Positions 8,529 to 16,956 of a DNA stretch of 64,000 nt are shown in pieces; within the stretch, counting starts at the first letter, position 1, and each line of letters begins with the position of its first letter. The DNA is from Novosphingobium percolationis. GTDB taxonomy: Bacteria > Pseudomonadota > Alphaproteobacteria > Sphingomonadales > Sphingomonadaceae. The stretch is from contig NZ_JAILYM010000001.1 in the NCBI RefSeq assembly GCF_020179425.1, positions 930,001-994,000 on the forward strand, given 5' to 3'. The notes beneath the pieces were generated by a model. The model made no database searches. It saw only the letters and a program-made list of their open reading frames with translations, and was not told the origin of the DNA. Position numbers and translations under genes: made by a program.

Positions 8529-8918
8529 TCAGTCCTCGTCGATCGGAGGCGCTTCTTCGTTGCCGCCGCTGCGGCCCTTGGTGAGGAAATCCACCTTGTC
8601 GGCGATAATCTCGCAGCCGTAGCGCTTGGCGCCGTCCTGGTCCTGCCACTGCGTGTAGTGGATGCGCCCCTCGACGGTCACCAACTGGCCCTTGGTGCAG
8701 TACTTCGCGACGTTCGCGCCCAGGCCGTTGAAGCAGGTGATGCGGTGGAACTCGCTGTCCTTGGCGGTGTAGCCGTTCTCGTCCTTGTAGGTCTTGCCTT
8801 CCTTGCGGGCGGGGCGGTCGGTCACGACCGAGATCGAGGTGATGGTGGTGCCGCTCTGGGTCGTGCGGGTTTCGGGATCGCGGGCGATGCGGCCGACGAG
8901 GATAACGAGGTTGGTCAT
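8529..8918 (-). CDS. ssb: single-stranded DNA-binding protein
   Basis: A 129-residue SSB with a single OB fold: MTNLVILVGRIARDPETR at the N-terminus, ISVVTDRP and YTQWQDQDGAKRYGCEIIADKVDFL later. It coats plasmid ssDNA during replication or transfer. The start at 8918 is set by AGGAG nine bases upstream. It is short for the family: the flexible linker is minimal, and the C-terminus (EEAPPIDED) is acidic but lacks the terminal Pro-Phe through which chromosomal SSB recruits partners. That suggests a plasmid-specific version with fewer protein contacts. Confidence 0.92.
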   Translation of the reverse strand: MTNLVILVGRIARDPETRTTQSGTTITSISVVTDRPARKEGKTYKDENGYTAKDSEFHRITCFNGLGANVAKYCTKGQLVTVEGRIHYTQWQDQDGAKRYGCEIIADKVDFLTKGRSGGNEEAPPIDED

Positions 8919-9218
8919 GGGCTTTCTCCTGATCGAGCAGTCCAGGGCCATCCCGGCTGCGAACCGACCAGGAAGCGGCCCGGTGGCCCTCGCACCGCAG
9001 GGGAACCTGGATCTGGTGCGGGTGGTGCGGGCAGCCGGGCGCAGCCCGGCAACACGGCCGGACCCGATCCGGGTTGCGAGGACCAAGGGGTTGCTTCAGG
9101 ACCGGTTCGCAAAGGAGCCGGGTGGTGCAGGATGATGGGTCAGATGCCCTCCTTCACCACTTCGTTTCGGCGGCCGTTTCCTTGCACTTCACGCTCACGA
9201 CGGCATCGGCGCCCCCAG
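8919..9218. other. 300-base intergenic region
   Basis: No gene is supported. A small GCCGGGC-GCA-GCCCGGC hairpin is present at 9034-9050. The promoter of ssb should lie near 8930-9000 but no clear -35/-10 pair was seen. Confidence 0.4.
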
Positions 9219-9650
9219 TCAGAACGCGATGCGGATCGACGCTCCGCCCGCATGGGCAGCATCCTTGAGGACAGGCAAACCGCCAGAGTCCGCAAGCCCA
9301 CCGCCTTCCTGCCGCGGCGGATCGAGCGGATTGCCGCGCAGCATCCAGGGTCGTGGGGAAATGAGGGACGCCCAGTCCGCAAAGGAAGGGATCGAACCAA
9401 GGTCCTCGCGGACGTGTTGCTCCCCGACAAGACGCACCGGAACCACGCGGCCATCGGCATTGACGATGGACGCTCCGAACAGGGTTTCGAGCATGAAGAT
9501 GCCCTCGGCATGGTGCCGCAGCGCACGGTGCCGGGGATCGGCGAGGATCGCCTTGGACTGGTCGAACCACTGGTGAAGCGGCAGGTAGTCCTCGACCGCC
9601 CCGCCCCATTTCCGGACCGAAGACAAGGCATGATAATAGCAATGTGCCAT
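9219..9650 (-). CDS. DUF6915-like plasmid protein
   Basis: A 143-residue protein starting MAHCYYHALSSVRKWGG and containing HQWFDQSKAILADPRHRALRH (written in two parts by residues 26-47) and GEQHVREDLGSIPSFADW. This motif set matches a family I know as DUF6915, small proteins of unknown function carried by plasmids, phages and integrative elements. ATG 9650 has AGGAG 6 bases upstream. The C-terminal 40 residues, after SPRPWMLRG, look less conserved. It follows the gene at 9660-10121 by 9 bases and is probably co-transcribed. Confidence 0.7.
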   Translation of the reverse strand: MAHCYYHALSSVRKWGGAVEDYLPLHQWFDQSKAILADPRHRALRHHAEGIFMLETLFGASIVNADGRVVPVRLVGEQHVREDLGSIPSFADWASLISPRPWMLRGNPLDPPRQEGGGLADSGGLPVLKDAAHAGGASIRIAF

Positions 9651-9659
9651 GACCTGCTC

Positions 9660-10121
9660 CTAGACGTCGTTGGAGTGATCGGCGTAGGCGGTGTAGCGAA
9701 CCTGGCAGTCCAGAACGAAGCTCGCCTTGTCGACTTCGATGACAAGCTCGCCGCAGGCACCGTCGTTGTTCTCCCAGCCGGGATGATGCTGCTCAAGGGC
9801 AAGGTAAGTCATCGATTCCAGCGCCTCTGTAAGGCTTGCTGCCCGGTGCTGCGTCTCCTCGTTGGCAACTGCGAGAGGCGGCATGCCAACACTGACATCT
9901 GGTAACGGCAGGGTCACGCCTTGCGCGTCGAGGCAGTCGATCTGCTCGACTGCGCCGCTGTCGCCACAGCCATCGAACCGCACTTCGATGCGCGCGATGC
10001 CCGCGGCTTCGAGCGGCGCGATCACCACCGATTTGTAGTGCTCGATCTCGGCAAGGACGCGCGTGGTCCGTTCCTTTTGCCATTTCACGAATTGGGCCAT
10101 GCCCTTCAAGGGATCGATCAT
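9660..10121 (-). CDS. DUF6878-like plasmid protein
   Basis: A 153-residue acidic protein beginning MIDPLKGMAQFVKWQKERTT. It has the features I associate with DUF6878: an N-terminal helix, then IARIEVRFDGCGDSGAVEQI, and a C-terminal stretch with many acidic and aromatic residues. Function unknown. ATG 10121 is chosen because GGAG lies about 8 bases upstream; the extension to 10169 has no site. Adjacent small genes of the same kind suggest an operon of plasmid accessory functions. Confidence 0.65.
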   Translation of the reverse strand: MIDPLKGMAQFVKWQKERTTRVLAEIEHYKSVVIAPLEAAGIARIEVRFDGCGDSGAVEQIDCLDAQGVTLPLPDVSVGMPPLAVANEETQHRAASLTEALESMTYLALEQHHPGWENNDGACGELVIEVDKASFVLDCQVRYTAYADHSNDV

Positions 10122-10204
10122 GTCAGCAACTCCGTTTGCATCGGCAAGCGGCAGATCCGCCTCCGGCAAACGGTCAGGCGCGCCCTCTGCTCTGGCACGA
10201 AAAA

Positions 10205-10231
10205 CGCCAGCGTCCGGGAGGGACGCTGGCG
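10205..10231 (-). terminator. intrinsic terminator after the DUF2493 gene
   Basis: Perfect 11-base stem CGCCAGCGTCC / GGACGCTGGCG, 5-base loop, followed on the minus strand by TTTTT. It lies just beyond the stop at 10249, and separates this gene from the DUF6878/DUF6915 pair. Confidence 0.85.
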
Positions 10232-10248
10232 CGAGAAACGAGCAGTGC

Positions 10249-11190
10249 TCAGTCTGCTGCTTTCGGATTGGTGCCGAGCGGACCGCGGCGATCGACGACG
10301 GTGATACGGCGTGCCTTGGCTTCGATCACGAGCCGCTCGAGCACGCCATTGCCGGGGAATGCGACGACGTAGCGGGGATTGATCGAGAGCATGCGCTCGT
10401 TGCGCGCAAAGCCAGCGCGCGCGCCAAGACGCACGTCGAGCGAGAACGTGACCTGGGCAACCTTGTGCCGCTCAGCCCAGGAGCCGGCGATCCGATCAGC
10501 ACCCTTGGTATCGCCGCCGTGGACGAGCACCATGTCGGGCACGCGTGCACGGACCTTGTCGAGCGTATCCCAGATGGCATTACCAAGGGCCAGAGCATCG
10601 TCTTCGCTGGCATGGCGGCTGCGACCACCGGCAAAGATCACCGGCGTGCCTTCGGGCATCGCGGCGCGGCGCTTGGCTTCGGTGCGGGCGCGCAGGAACT
10701 GGCGGCCTTCGACGAGCGCTGAAGTCAGCATCGCGGCATGGTTCAGGCGCGAACTGGAAGCGGGCTTCCAGGAACTGCCGAACTCGTTGAGATAGAGGCC
10801 CGCAGCGACCTCCCGCATCTCCTCGTAGGCAATCATGGCGCTCTCCGCGCACTGCGCGCGTTCGACCTCGGTTTCGAGATCGTGGGCATGGACTTCGGAG
10901 CCATCGGCCATCGCAATCAACGAACGGACCTGGTCGGTCGCGCGGTCGAGGGCGCTCTCCTTGCGCTCGGCGGCGCGGTGGAAGAGATTGACGAAGGCCC
11001 AGCCGAGGTCTTCGGCATCGGCTTCGAGGGCGGTCCCCACGACGAGGGCAAAGAGTTCGGACCAGACCGCGTCCAGCGTCTGGACGACGGCGTCTCGGAC
11101 CGGGAAATCAGTCTGATTGACCGGAGCCGGACCGAACGAGAAGCCGGAAAGATCGAGACCGGCGAGTTGCTCGGCAAAGGGCTTGTGCAT
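10249..11190 (-). CDS. DUF2493 (YspA/SLOG-like) domain protein
   Basis: A 313-residue protein with a helical N-terminal half and a C-terminal DUF2493 domain from about residue 180: GTPVIFAGGRSRHASED, then LVHGGDTKGADRIAGSWAERH and VVAFPGNGVLERLVIEAKAR. The fold belongs to the SLOG superfamily of Rossmann-like nucleotide-binding proteins; some relatives sense nucleotide signals in defence systems, but plasmid versions have no assigned function. ATG 11190 has AGGAGG 8 bases upstream. It is a single-gene unit ended by the terminator at 10205-10231. Confidence 0.85.
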   Translation of the reverse strand: MHKPFAEQLAGLDLSGFSFGPAPVNQTDFPVRDAVVQTLDAVWSELFALVVGTALEADAEDLGWAFVNLFHRAAERKESALDRATDQVRSLIAMADGSEVHAHDLETEVERAQCAESAMIAYEEMREVAAGLYLNEFGSSWKPASSSRLNHAAMLTSALVEGRQFLRARTEAKRRAAMPEGTPVIFAGGRSRHASEDDALALGNAIWDTLDKVRARVPDMVLVHGGDTKGADRIAGSWAERHKVAQVTFSLDVRLGARAGFARNERMLSINPRYVVAFPGNGVLERLVIEAKARRITVVDRRGPLGTNPKAAD

Positions 11191-11522
11191 GGCATGTCCT
11201 CCTGACGGAATGGTGCCGGCGCTTCGAACCTGTCCACGCCGGCGTGGAGCCCGTCAGGACCGGTTCAAGGCGGCGCCTGCACCGTCAGGGGAACCTGCTT
11301 CGCGAGGCTGGCGCGGGCCGTCCGGCCCATGCAAAATGTCTGCTGCTGGTCCCGCGAACCTCTACGTTCAGGCAACTCCGCTGCTGAGTTTCGCCGGACA
11401 ACACGGGTCTCGCGAAGCGGGTTGCAGGCGGCACCGGCCGGTCCAGGGCCCTCGCCGCGCCGCGTGGGCAGGACGAATGTAGGAAAAGACGACCAGCAGG
11501 ATGCCGCAGGCGGCGGACCTGC
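11191..11522. other. 332-base intergenic region
   Basis: No gene, clear terminator or repeat family was recognised. It must contain the promoter of the DUF2493 gene and the end of the DUF3768 transcript. Confidence 0.4.
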
Positions 11523-11939
11523 TCAGTATTCGTCGGCTCGCATGATCGTCAGGACTCGGATCGTTACGGCGGCATCCCACGGCGCTTCCGAGCCCCAGGT
11601 GAACGAACCGTCGTCGGCATATGCGTCGATCTTCCAGAACAGGCGCTTGCCCATAAACGTAATCGCACCGAAGTCGCGTTCACCATAGGGATCGTCGCCC
11701 GGCTCGATCGGTGCCAGGGCGATCTGGCGCAGGAGCAGTGCCTGATTGACGATGGTCCGAGCGGTACGGCGTTGCTGGATGGTTTCGCCACCGCGGAGCA
11801 ATTCGACAATGCCGCGCGTGAACACGATCCGTGCCTTGCGGTCGTGACCGAGGCGGACCTGGTCATTAAGCTGCGCAACCGCGGAGGTTCGGTACCGCTC
11901 GACGTCTGAGGTGGCAGTCGTTGGTGTGAAAGAGGGCAT
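11523..11939 (-). CDS. DUF3768 domain protein
   Basis: A 138-residue protein with the DUF3768 pattern: RIVFTRGIVELLRGG near the N-terminus, then DDPYGERDFGAITFMGKRLFWKIDAY and a C-terminal VTIRVLTIMRADEY. The family is common on alphaproteobacterial plasmids and has no known function. It is compact, without membrane segments. It stands alone between two untranscribed stretches of about 60 and 330 bases. Confidence 0.85.
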   Translation of the reverse strand: MPSFTPTTATSDVERYRTSAVAQLNDQVRLGHDRKARIVFTRGIVELLRGGETIQQRRTARTIVNQALLLRQIALAPIEPGDDPYGERDFGAITFMGKRLFWKIDAYADDGSFTWGSEAPWDAAVTIRVLTIMRADEY

Positions 11940-11999
11940 GGCAAGTCTCCCGAGAGGAACACGTCCCCACGAGCATCCTTTGCTCTCGTCCGGTGATGG

Positions 12000-12725
12000 C
12001 TAACCTGTCAGCCCGAACTGGCTTGCCATGAACACGAAGCGCTCTTCCCCAGGAAAGGCCGCAAGCGCCGCGAGCCGGCCACCCTCAAAGCGCAAATGCC
12101 AGGTTCTGCGAATGACCGGGTCGGGGCTGGCAAAGGCCGCTGGCGCGAGCACCACGAGGTTGCATCCCGCAGCCGGATCGCGCGCAGATTGCGTGCGTAT
12201 CAGTTCGACCCGCGCCTCTCGCGCGGCCGTCGCCAGATCCTGGCACGGCTCATAGTCGGTGGGGTTGGTCCAGTCGGCAGCATCGCGATCGAACGGAGAC
12301 ACTGTCAGGTCGATCATATGCGCGGTCGCAATCGCGACGGTGAAGCTGGTGTGCTCGCTCGTGGTAGCAGGCGGCACGAAGCCAGGGGATCGGACGAAAA
12401 AGCGCAAACGCCAGTATGCCGTCTCCGCAATGGCCGTTGCCTCGGCTTCAGCGGCATAGAAAATGCCCGGCCGTTCATCCGCCCCGCGAAAGCGGCTTTC
12501 GCTGCGGTGCCCATAGCGGAAAGGCGACGCCAGCAGGTAATGCAGGCCTCGCGCCTCCGCCGGAATTTCGGGCTTCACCGCATCGGCGAGCAGTTCGAGC
12601 CGATGCTGGTCTTCAGCGCTGTCAGCAAGACGGTTGGTCGAGATGCGATGCTGCGCTTCGACCACGCGCCAGCCTTCGCCCCGCCATTGGCGAAGTTCAG
12701 ACGCGAGCGCGGTGGGCGTCCACAT
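12000..12725 (-). CDS. RES-domain toxin (NAD+-degrading type II toxin)
   Basis: A 241-residue RES-family protein. Visible family features are RYGHRSESRFRGADERPG (Arg near 71-80), FYAAEAEATAIAET, and the later SARDPAAGCNLVVL. RES toxins (MbcT, ParT) cleave or ADP-ribosylate using NAD+ and arrest growth. It overlaps the upstream antitoxin gene by 29 bases, the usual arrangement of antitoxin first. A plasmid-stabilising role is the simplest explanation. Length is typical of the larger RES subgroup. Confidence 0.85.
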   Translation of the reverse strand: MWTPTALASELRQWRGEGWRVVEAQHRISTNRLADSAEDQHRLELLADAVKPEIPAEARGLHYLLASPFRYGHRSESRFRGADERPGIFYAAEAEATAIAETAYWRLRFFVRSPGFVPPATTSEHTSFTVAIATAHMIDLTVSPFDRDAADWTNPTDYEPCQDLATAAREARVELIRTQSARDPAAGCNLVVLAPAAFASPDPVIRRTWHLRFEGGRLAALAAFPGEERFVFMASQFGLTG

Positions 12726-13074
12726 AATCGCACACGGTAATGAGACCCCGGAAACTGTCGATCAGATCGAAGGGGCGCGCATCGAGATCGAGGTTGCGCG
12801 TTTCGAGCCAGCGGCGCGCGGCGTCGTCATCGCTGCCAAGCAGTGCATCGAGGCTGCGGAACAGGCGCAGCAGGAACTGCCCGGCTTCAAACGACTTGGA
12901 CGCGGGATCGAGCACCGAGCGACCGCCACGCAAGCGCGAAACCGTCGCTGGCGACAGCCCCAGCACCGCACCGAGCTTGGAATTGCTCAGATGCCAGAAC
13001 TGGGCAATCCGCGAGAGCGCCGAGGTCAGCACTTCGGCATCGTTGCGCGTCTGGGGATGAGCTTGCGTCGCCAT
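12697..13074 (-). CDS. Xre/MbcA/ParS-type antitoxin
   Basis: A 125-residue antitoxin paired with the RES toxin. Residues 20-60 form a Xre-like helix-turn-helix (LSNSKLGAVLGLSPATVSRL). The C-terminal DUF2384-type toxin-binding domain includes LFRSLDALLGSDDDAARRWL and RPFDLIDSFRGL, the segment that inserts into the RES active site in this family. ATG 13074 is favoured over upstream starts by AAAGGATC at proper distance. The AT-rich stretch at 13093-13125 upstream, including a TATAGCATAAATT element, probably contains the autoregulated promoter. Confidence 0.85.
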   Translation of the reverse strand: MATQAHPQTRNDAEVLTSALSRIAQFWHLSNSKLGAVLGLSPATVSRLRGGRSVLDPASKSFEAGQFLLRLFRSLDALLGSDDDAARRWLETRNLDLDARPFDLIDSFRGLITVCDYVDAHRARV

Positions 13075-13128
13075 GTTGATCCTTTCAGATGACGCATATA
13101 GCATAAATTCGATCATTTGAACAGACAA

Positions 13129-13551
13129 TCATTCACGTCGACGGTAGACGCCCTCGCCATTCGAGAAGTGGCCAAGGCAATCAAGATCGCCAAACAGGGC
13201 ATCAAACTTCGGGGCAATCTGGCGCAGCCAGTATTCAGCGCGGGCATGACGGCCTGAGCGCATGTCCTCTTCCCAGTAAGGACCATCTTCCCGTTCGGCG
13301 ATCCAGACCGCCGCAAGGCCGCAATAGGTCGAGACACCGAAATCGGCGTAGGCATTGCGCAGCAGGATGCGGTCTTCCCGGCCGCGCCACCCTTGCTGTG
13401 GATCGAACGAGGGAAAGGCTGCGCGTGCACGGGCAACGAGATCATCGCAAAGCCACTCATAGGCCCATTGCGCTTCATCACCGTCTTCGCAGTCGTCGAG
13501 CAACGTGTAACAGACGAGGCTGCCGGCAGGATAGCTGACGGAACGTCCCAT
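13129..13551 (-). CDS. hypothetical plasmid protein, 140 aa
   Basis: ATG 13551 has GGGAGA 6 bases upstream. The product is acidic and rich in aromatic residues (CYTLLDDCEDGDEAQWAYEW, then GVSTYCGLAAVWIAERED and HARAEYWLRQIAPKF). I recognise no domain. Good codon character, a proper ribosome-binding site and location between two plasmid genes argue for a real gene. It follows the ardC remnant by 12 bases and may share its transcript. Confidence 0.55.
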   Translation of the reverse strand: MGRSVSYPAGSLVCYTLLDDCEDGDEAQWAYEWLCDDLVARARAAFPSFDPQQGWRGREDRILLRNAYADFGVSTYCGLAAVWIAEREDGPYWEEDMRSGRHARAEYWLRQIAPKFDALFGDLDCLGHFSNGEGVYRRRE

Positions 13552-13563
13552 GACCCGTCTCCC

Positions 13564-13926
13564 TCAGGCAGCCAGTGCGACAGCATCGTTGCCGTCAGTC
13601 GCGGTGTCGTTGGCATCGTGGCCGCCTGCGCCTTGCCGCCCTCCCAGCCTTAGCAACAGTGCCGAGGCTTCCTCGGCCCGTGCGGCGGCCGTAAGGATCG
13701 CGCGATCGTCCTTGCGAAGTAGCGTCAGCCAATGGTCGATGTAGCTCGCGTGGTTGTCGAGATGCGCAACCGGCAAGCCCAGTTCGGCGCCGAGCATGGC
13801 ACTCGACAGTTCGGCGATCAGCTCTTCGGCAGCATAGGCCGAAGTGCCGAACCGCCCTTTGAGATCGCGGTCGAGCCGGCTGACATGGCCCGACCAGTGC
13901 GACAGTTCGTGGTAGGTCCCATGCAT
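13564..13926 (-). pseudogene. ardC: ardC 3' fragment (C-terminal zincin domain)
   Basis: 120 codons from ATG 13926 encode only the C-terminal half of an ArdC-type antirestriction protein: GTYHELSHWSGHVSRLDRDL holds the HExxH zinc motif, followed by AYAAEELIAELSSAMLGAEL and the terminal HLDNHASYIDHWLTLLRKDD. Intact ArdC proteins have about 200 additional N-terminal residues with the ssDNA-binding domain. Those residues are missing here. A matching N-terminal half without C-terminus lies at 22892-23626 on the same strand; together they give about 324 residues, a normal ArdC length. AAAGG precedes the ATG, so the fragment may still be translated. Confidence 0.8.
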
Positions 13927-13992
13927 AACGTGTCCTTTCTGTCCTCTTCTGCCAATCAAGCAGGACACATGATCCGAGCCCCCTCTTCTCTG

Positions 13993-14028
13993 CCGGACAG
14001 GGAGGGCCCGAGGGCCCTCCCTGTCCGG
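13993..14028. repeat. 17-bp perfect inverted repeat upstream of the recombinases
   Basis: CCGGACAGGGAGGGCCC, spacer GA, then its exact reverse complement. It lies 13 bases before the first recombinase start. It could be a strong hairpin isolating the recombinase operon from outside transcription or a recombinase-binding site; no T-tract follows on either strand. Confidence 0.7.
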
Positions 14029-14041
14029 TCGCAATCTTGGA

Positions 14042-15181
14042 GTGGGTATGGCGCAGCTGTTGTTCTCGACGCCGGCGTTCCGGCCCGACGGATCATCGGT
14101 GGAGAATGTCCCCATGCTGCTCGACGCCCGGATGCGGCTCGTTGAACCGGCCTGCGCATGGCTAATGCATGTTGCTTTGGTACGCGGCAGGACAAGAAGT
14201 CCGCAGACTTGGCGCACCTATGGTGAGGCCCTATACGACTGGTGGCAGACGCTCGAAGCCAATGGCTGGGTATGGAACGAGGTCGGCCCGGGCGAACTCT
14301 CTGCCTATCGAGACCAGATGCTCAGGCCACGCAGCGGCACCGGGAGGCCGCTGGCGCGCAGCACAATCAACGGACGGCTCAGGACCATAGGGCGATTCTA
14401 CCGCTGGAGCGTGGCGACCGGACTGATGAAGCAGGTCCCATTCGTGAGCCAGGAAATCACCATGTCTCGCAGTCGTCCGCAGGGATACCTAGCGCATATC
14501 GATGCAACTGGCGGCCGGACCAAGGCGAACGAGCTGACCATGCGGCATGTGCCGATGTTGCCGCGCCCGCTCGCGCCGGAAGCGATCCGGCGTATCATGG
14601 CCGCGATGTCGGTGCGCGACCGGCTGATCGTCGAATGGGCGGTGACCACCGGGATCCGCCGAATGGAAGTGGCGGGCCTGACCGTTCGTCACCTGAAGCG
14701 ATCGGGTAACGAACCGATGATCCCGGTGCAGATCGACGAAACCAAGGGTGGGCGTTCGCGGATGATCTATCCCCCAGCCCCGCTGGTCGATCGTACCCGT
14801 GCCTATGTCCGGGAAGAGCGAGCCGTCCTGATCCGTCGCACTGCGGTAAATCGAGCTGGCTGCGATCCAGATGCCCTGTTCCTGACCTGCCGGGGGCAAC
14901 CAGTAAAGCCGCGCCGGGTTGGAGCGATGTTCGCGGCCGCTGCCGAAGCTGCCGGGGTGAACGCGACGTTCCACGCACTACGACACACCTTCGCTGCAGC
15001 TATGCTGCGGTTCCTGCAACGCGAAGCCCAGAACAATCCCGAACTCAATCCGCTACTCACGCTGCAGGTGCTGCTTGGCCATGCCGATCTGGCGACGACG
15101 GCGGTTTACCTGCGCGTTGTCGAGACCGACCTGTCGGTGATCGAGGCCTCGGTCGACGACCTCTACGCGGCGCTGCTGTAA
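14042..15181 (+). CDS. tyrosine recombinase 1 of the trio
   Basis: A 379-residue integrase-fold recombinase with a complete catalytic set: R206 in TTGIRRMEV, H310-x-x-R313 in HALRHTFA, H346 in LLGHADLATT and nucleophile Y355 in AVYLRV. The N-terminal 150 residues form the core-binding domain. GTG 14042 or ATG 14048 can start it. Its stop shares a base with the start of the next recombinase (TAATG), so the cluster is translationally coupled. It corresponds in size and order to TnpA of Tn554-like elements or the first recombinase of RIT elements. Confidence 0.88.
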   Translation: MGMAQLLFSTPAFRPDGSSVENVPMLLDARMRLVEPACAWLMHVALVRGRTRSPQTWRTYGEALYDWWQTLEANGWVWNEVGPGELSAYRDQMLRPRSGTGRPLARSTINGRLRTIGRFYRWSVATGLMKQVPFVSQEITMSRSRPQGYLAHIDATGGRTKANELTMRHVPMLPRPLAPEAIRRIMAAMSVRDRLIVEWAVTTGIRRMEVAGLTVRHLKRSGNEPMIPVQIDETKGGRSRMIYPPAPLVDRTRAYVREERAVLIRRTAVNRAGCDPDALFLTCRGQPVKPRRVGAMFAAAAEAAGVNATFHALRHTFAAAMLRFLQREAQNNPELNPLLTLQVLLGHADLATTAVYLRVVETDLSVIEASVDDLYAALL

Positions 15182-16956
15182 TGCCGCGCCCGCAGAAGGA
15201 CTACCAGGTCGCGCCGTCGCCTGAGCTGCTGATCGGCAATCCTGGCGCGCTGCTGGTCAATGTCGTCGATGCCGACGGCCAGCTCGAATGCGCGTTCGAC
15301 TTCGCAGTCTTCGCCGCTCGGCCCGCTATGGCAGCGGAATGGGCGCTGGCGTTCCGGTATCACTACGCCGTCAGGCAACCGGCCAACAGGGCAAACGCCT
15401 ATCGCCACCTGAAGCTGTGGTTCGCCTTTCTGGGCGAACATAATGCTGAGGTTGTGGCAACGCGCGACATCGATACCAGCGTGCTCAATACCTTCATCGT
15501 CTGGCTCGGCACCAGGCCCTGGAGCAAGGGTACGCGCTACTCAGTGTGGTCAATCATCAAACAGCACCTGGCCTGGCTCAAGCGCAACCGGCCCGATCTG
15601 GTCCATCCCGATCTCGACATCCCGTTCAATCCGTTCCCCCGCAAGAATGCCGCAGCGCGCCAGCGCGAGGTGCTGAGCCGCGATGAAATGGAACGGGTGC
15701 TCGCCGCTGCGCGCAAGGACATCGAGGCAGCCTGGGCCCGGTTCGAGGAGGGCCGCGCTATGCTCGCTCGGGTCAACCGGGCGGCCATTGCCGCCGAGCC
15801 TGACCTCGCCAAGCTCGATCTCGACGATATCGGCGTGATGCTCGCGGTGATCGACGACCGGTTCGGCGGCGTACCGCCCAAGGTCAACGACATGCTGCGC
15901 AAGGGAGCCGAACTCTGGCGGCTTCACTTCGCGACGATACGCCACGGCGGTGTCGGCGGGATCGCCGGGCGGCTGTTCGCGCTGCCCGACACGATCGTCG
16001 CCTACATGATCGCGATCGGTGCCCAGACCTACGCCAATGCAGAAGCGCTCAGATTGATGCGACGCGACTGCCTGAGCAAGCATCTGCTGCTCGAGGGTCG
16101 GGTCATGGTCAGCTGGCACAAGGGTCGCGCAGGGCGCGAACAGCGGCGCAGCTTCTTGCGTGACAAGAGCTTCTCGGTGCCGGTGCTGGTCGAGCAGGTG
16201 CTGGCGATGACCGAAAGGCTGGTGCCGCATGCGCCGCAAGTGGACCAAGGAGCGCTGTTCCTCACCGGCATGATCGCGGCCTCGCGCGCGATCGGGGTGA
16301 TCCCCTGTTATATGGCTTCTAAACTGACCCGGCGGTTCGTCGAGCGGCACGGCCTTGTCGGCGACGATGGCAAGCTGCTGAAGCTCACTCTGGCGACGCT
16401 GCGCGCATCGGGCCTGACACTCGCGCATGAGCGGCTCGGGCATGATATTTTGAAAACCCAGGCACTCGCCAATCACGCCACTCCCGATACGACGCAGCGC
16501 TACGTGGACCGGCCCCGGGTCCGGAAGGCGCAGGCGTTGGCGATCGGACGGTTGCAGGCTCGGTTCGTCGAAGTGGCCCGCGGCAATGTCGACAATCCGC
16601 GAAAATCCGAAACCCTCCCCGACCTGCGCAATGCAACCGCAGCCGGCTTCATCTGCCGCGATCCCCTTGCGGGCATTGCCGAGGGGCAACGCAGGGGCCA
16701 GCTGTGCACGGCCTGGCTTGGTTGCTTCACCTGCCCCAATGCCGTGATCCCGCTCGACGAGGAGGTGCTGGTTCGCCTGCTGGCGACGCGGGCCGCACTT
16801 GCTGATGGGCGTTCTGCCATGGCGCCCGAACGCTGGCGGCTGCTCTACGCACCCAAGCTCGAAATCCTCGAGCGCGACATTCTACCCCGGTTCCCCGGTG
16901 CGATGCTTGAAGCAGCCGCAAGGAAACCTCTGCCACAGTTGCCGCCGGTCGAATGA
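15181..16956 (+). CDS. tyrosine recombinase-like protein 2, catalytic residues apparently degenerate
   Basis: A 591-residue protein with the layout of a phage-integrase-family recombinase (core-binding region residues 50-150, catalytic fold 250-450). The expected first arginine is not evident in the AYMIAIGAQTYANAEALRLM segment, and the box II region reads TLATLRASGLTLAHERLGH, which lacks a clear H-x-x-R; ANHATPDTTQRYVDR keeps the tyrosine. A C-terminal Cys-containing segment (GFICRDP..., CTAWLGCFTCPNAV) may bind zinc. It overlaps both neighbours and probably acts as a structural partner within a multi-recombinase complex. Confidence 0.75.
   Translation: MPRPQKDYQVAPSPELLIGNPGALLVNVVDADGQLECAFDFAVFAARPAMAAEWALAFRYHYAVRQPANRANAYRHLKLWFAFLGEHNAEVVATRDIDTSVLNTFIVWLGTRPWSKGTRYSVWSIIKQHLAWLKRNRPDLVHPDLDIPFNPFPRKNAAARQREVLSRDEMERVLAAARKDIEAAWARFEEGRAMLARVNRAAIAAEPDLAKLDLDDIGVMLAVIDDRFGGVPPKVNDMLRKGAELWRLHFATIRHGGVGGIAGRLFALPDTIVAYMIAIGAQTYANAEALRLMRRDCLSKHLLLEGRVMVSWHKGRAGREQRRSFLRDKSFSVPVLVEQVLAMTERLVPHAPQVDQGALFLTGMIAASRAIGVIPCYMASKLTRRFVERHGLVGDDGKLLKLTLATLRASGLTLAHERLGHDILKTQALANHATPDTTQRYVDRPRVRKAQALAIGRLQARFVEVARGNVDNPRKSETLPDLRNATAAGFICRDPLAGIAEGQRRGQLCTAWLGCFTCPNAVIPLDEEVLVRLLATRAALADGRSAMAPERWRLLYAPKLEILERDILPRFPGAMLEAAARKPLPQLPPVE

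Noticed and set aside
9074..9268. 64-codon plus-strand frame between ssb and the DUF6915 gene
   Set aside because: No start context; overlaps a better-supported gene.
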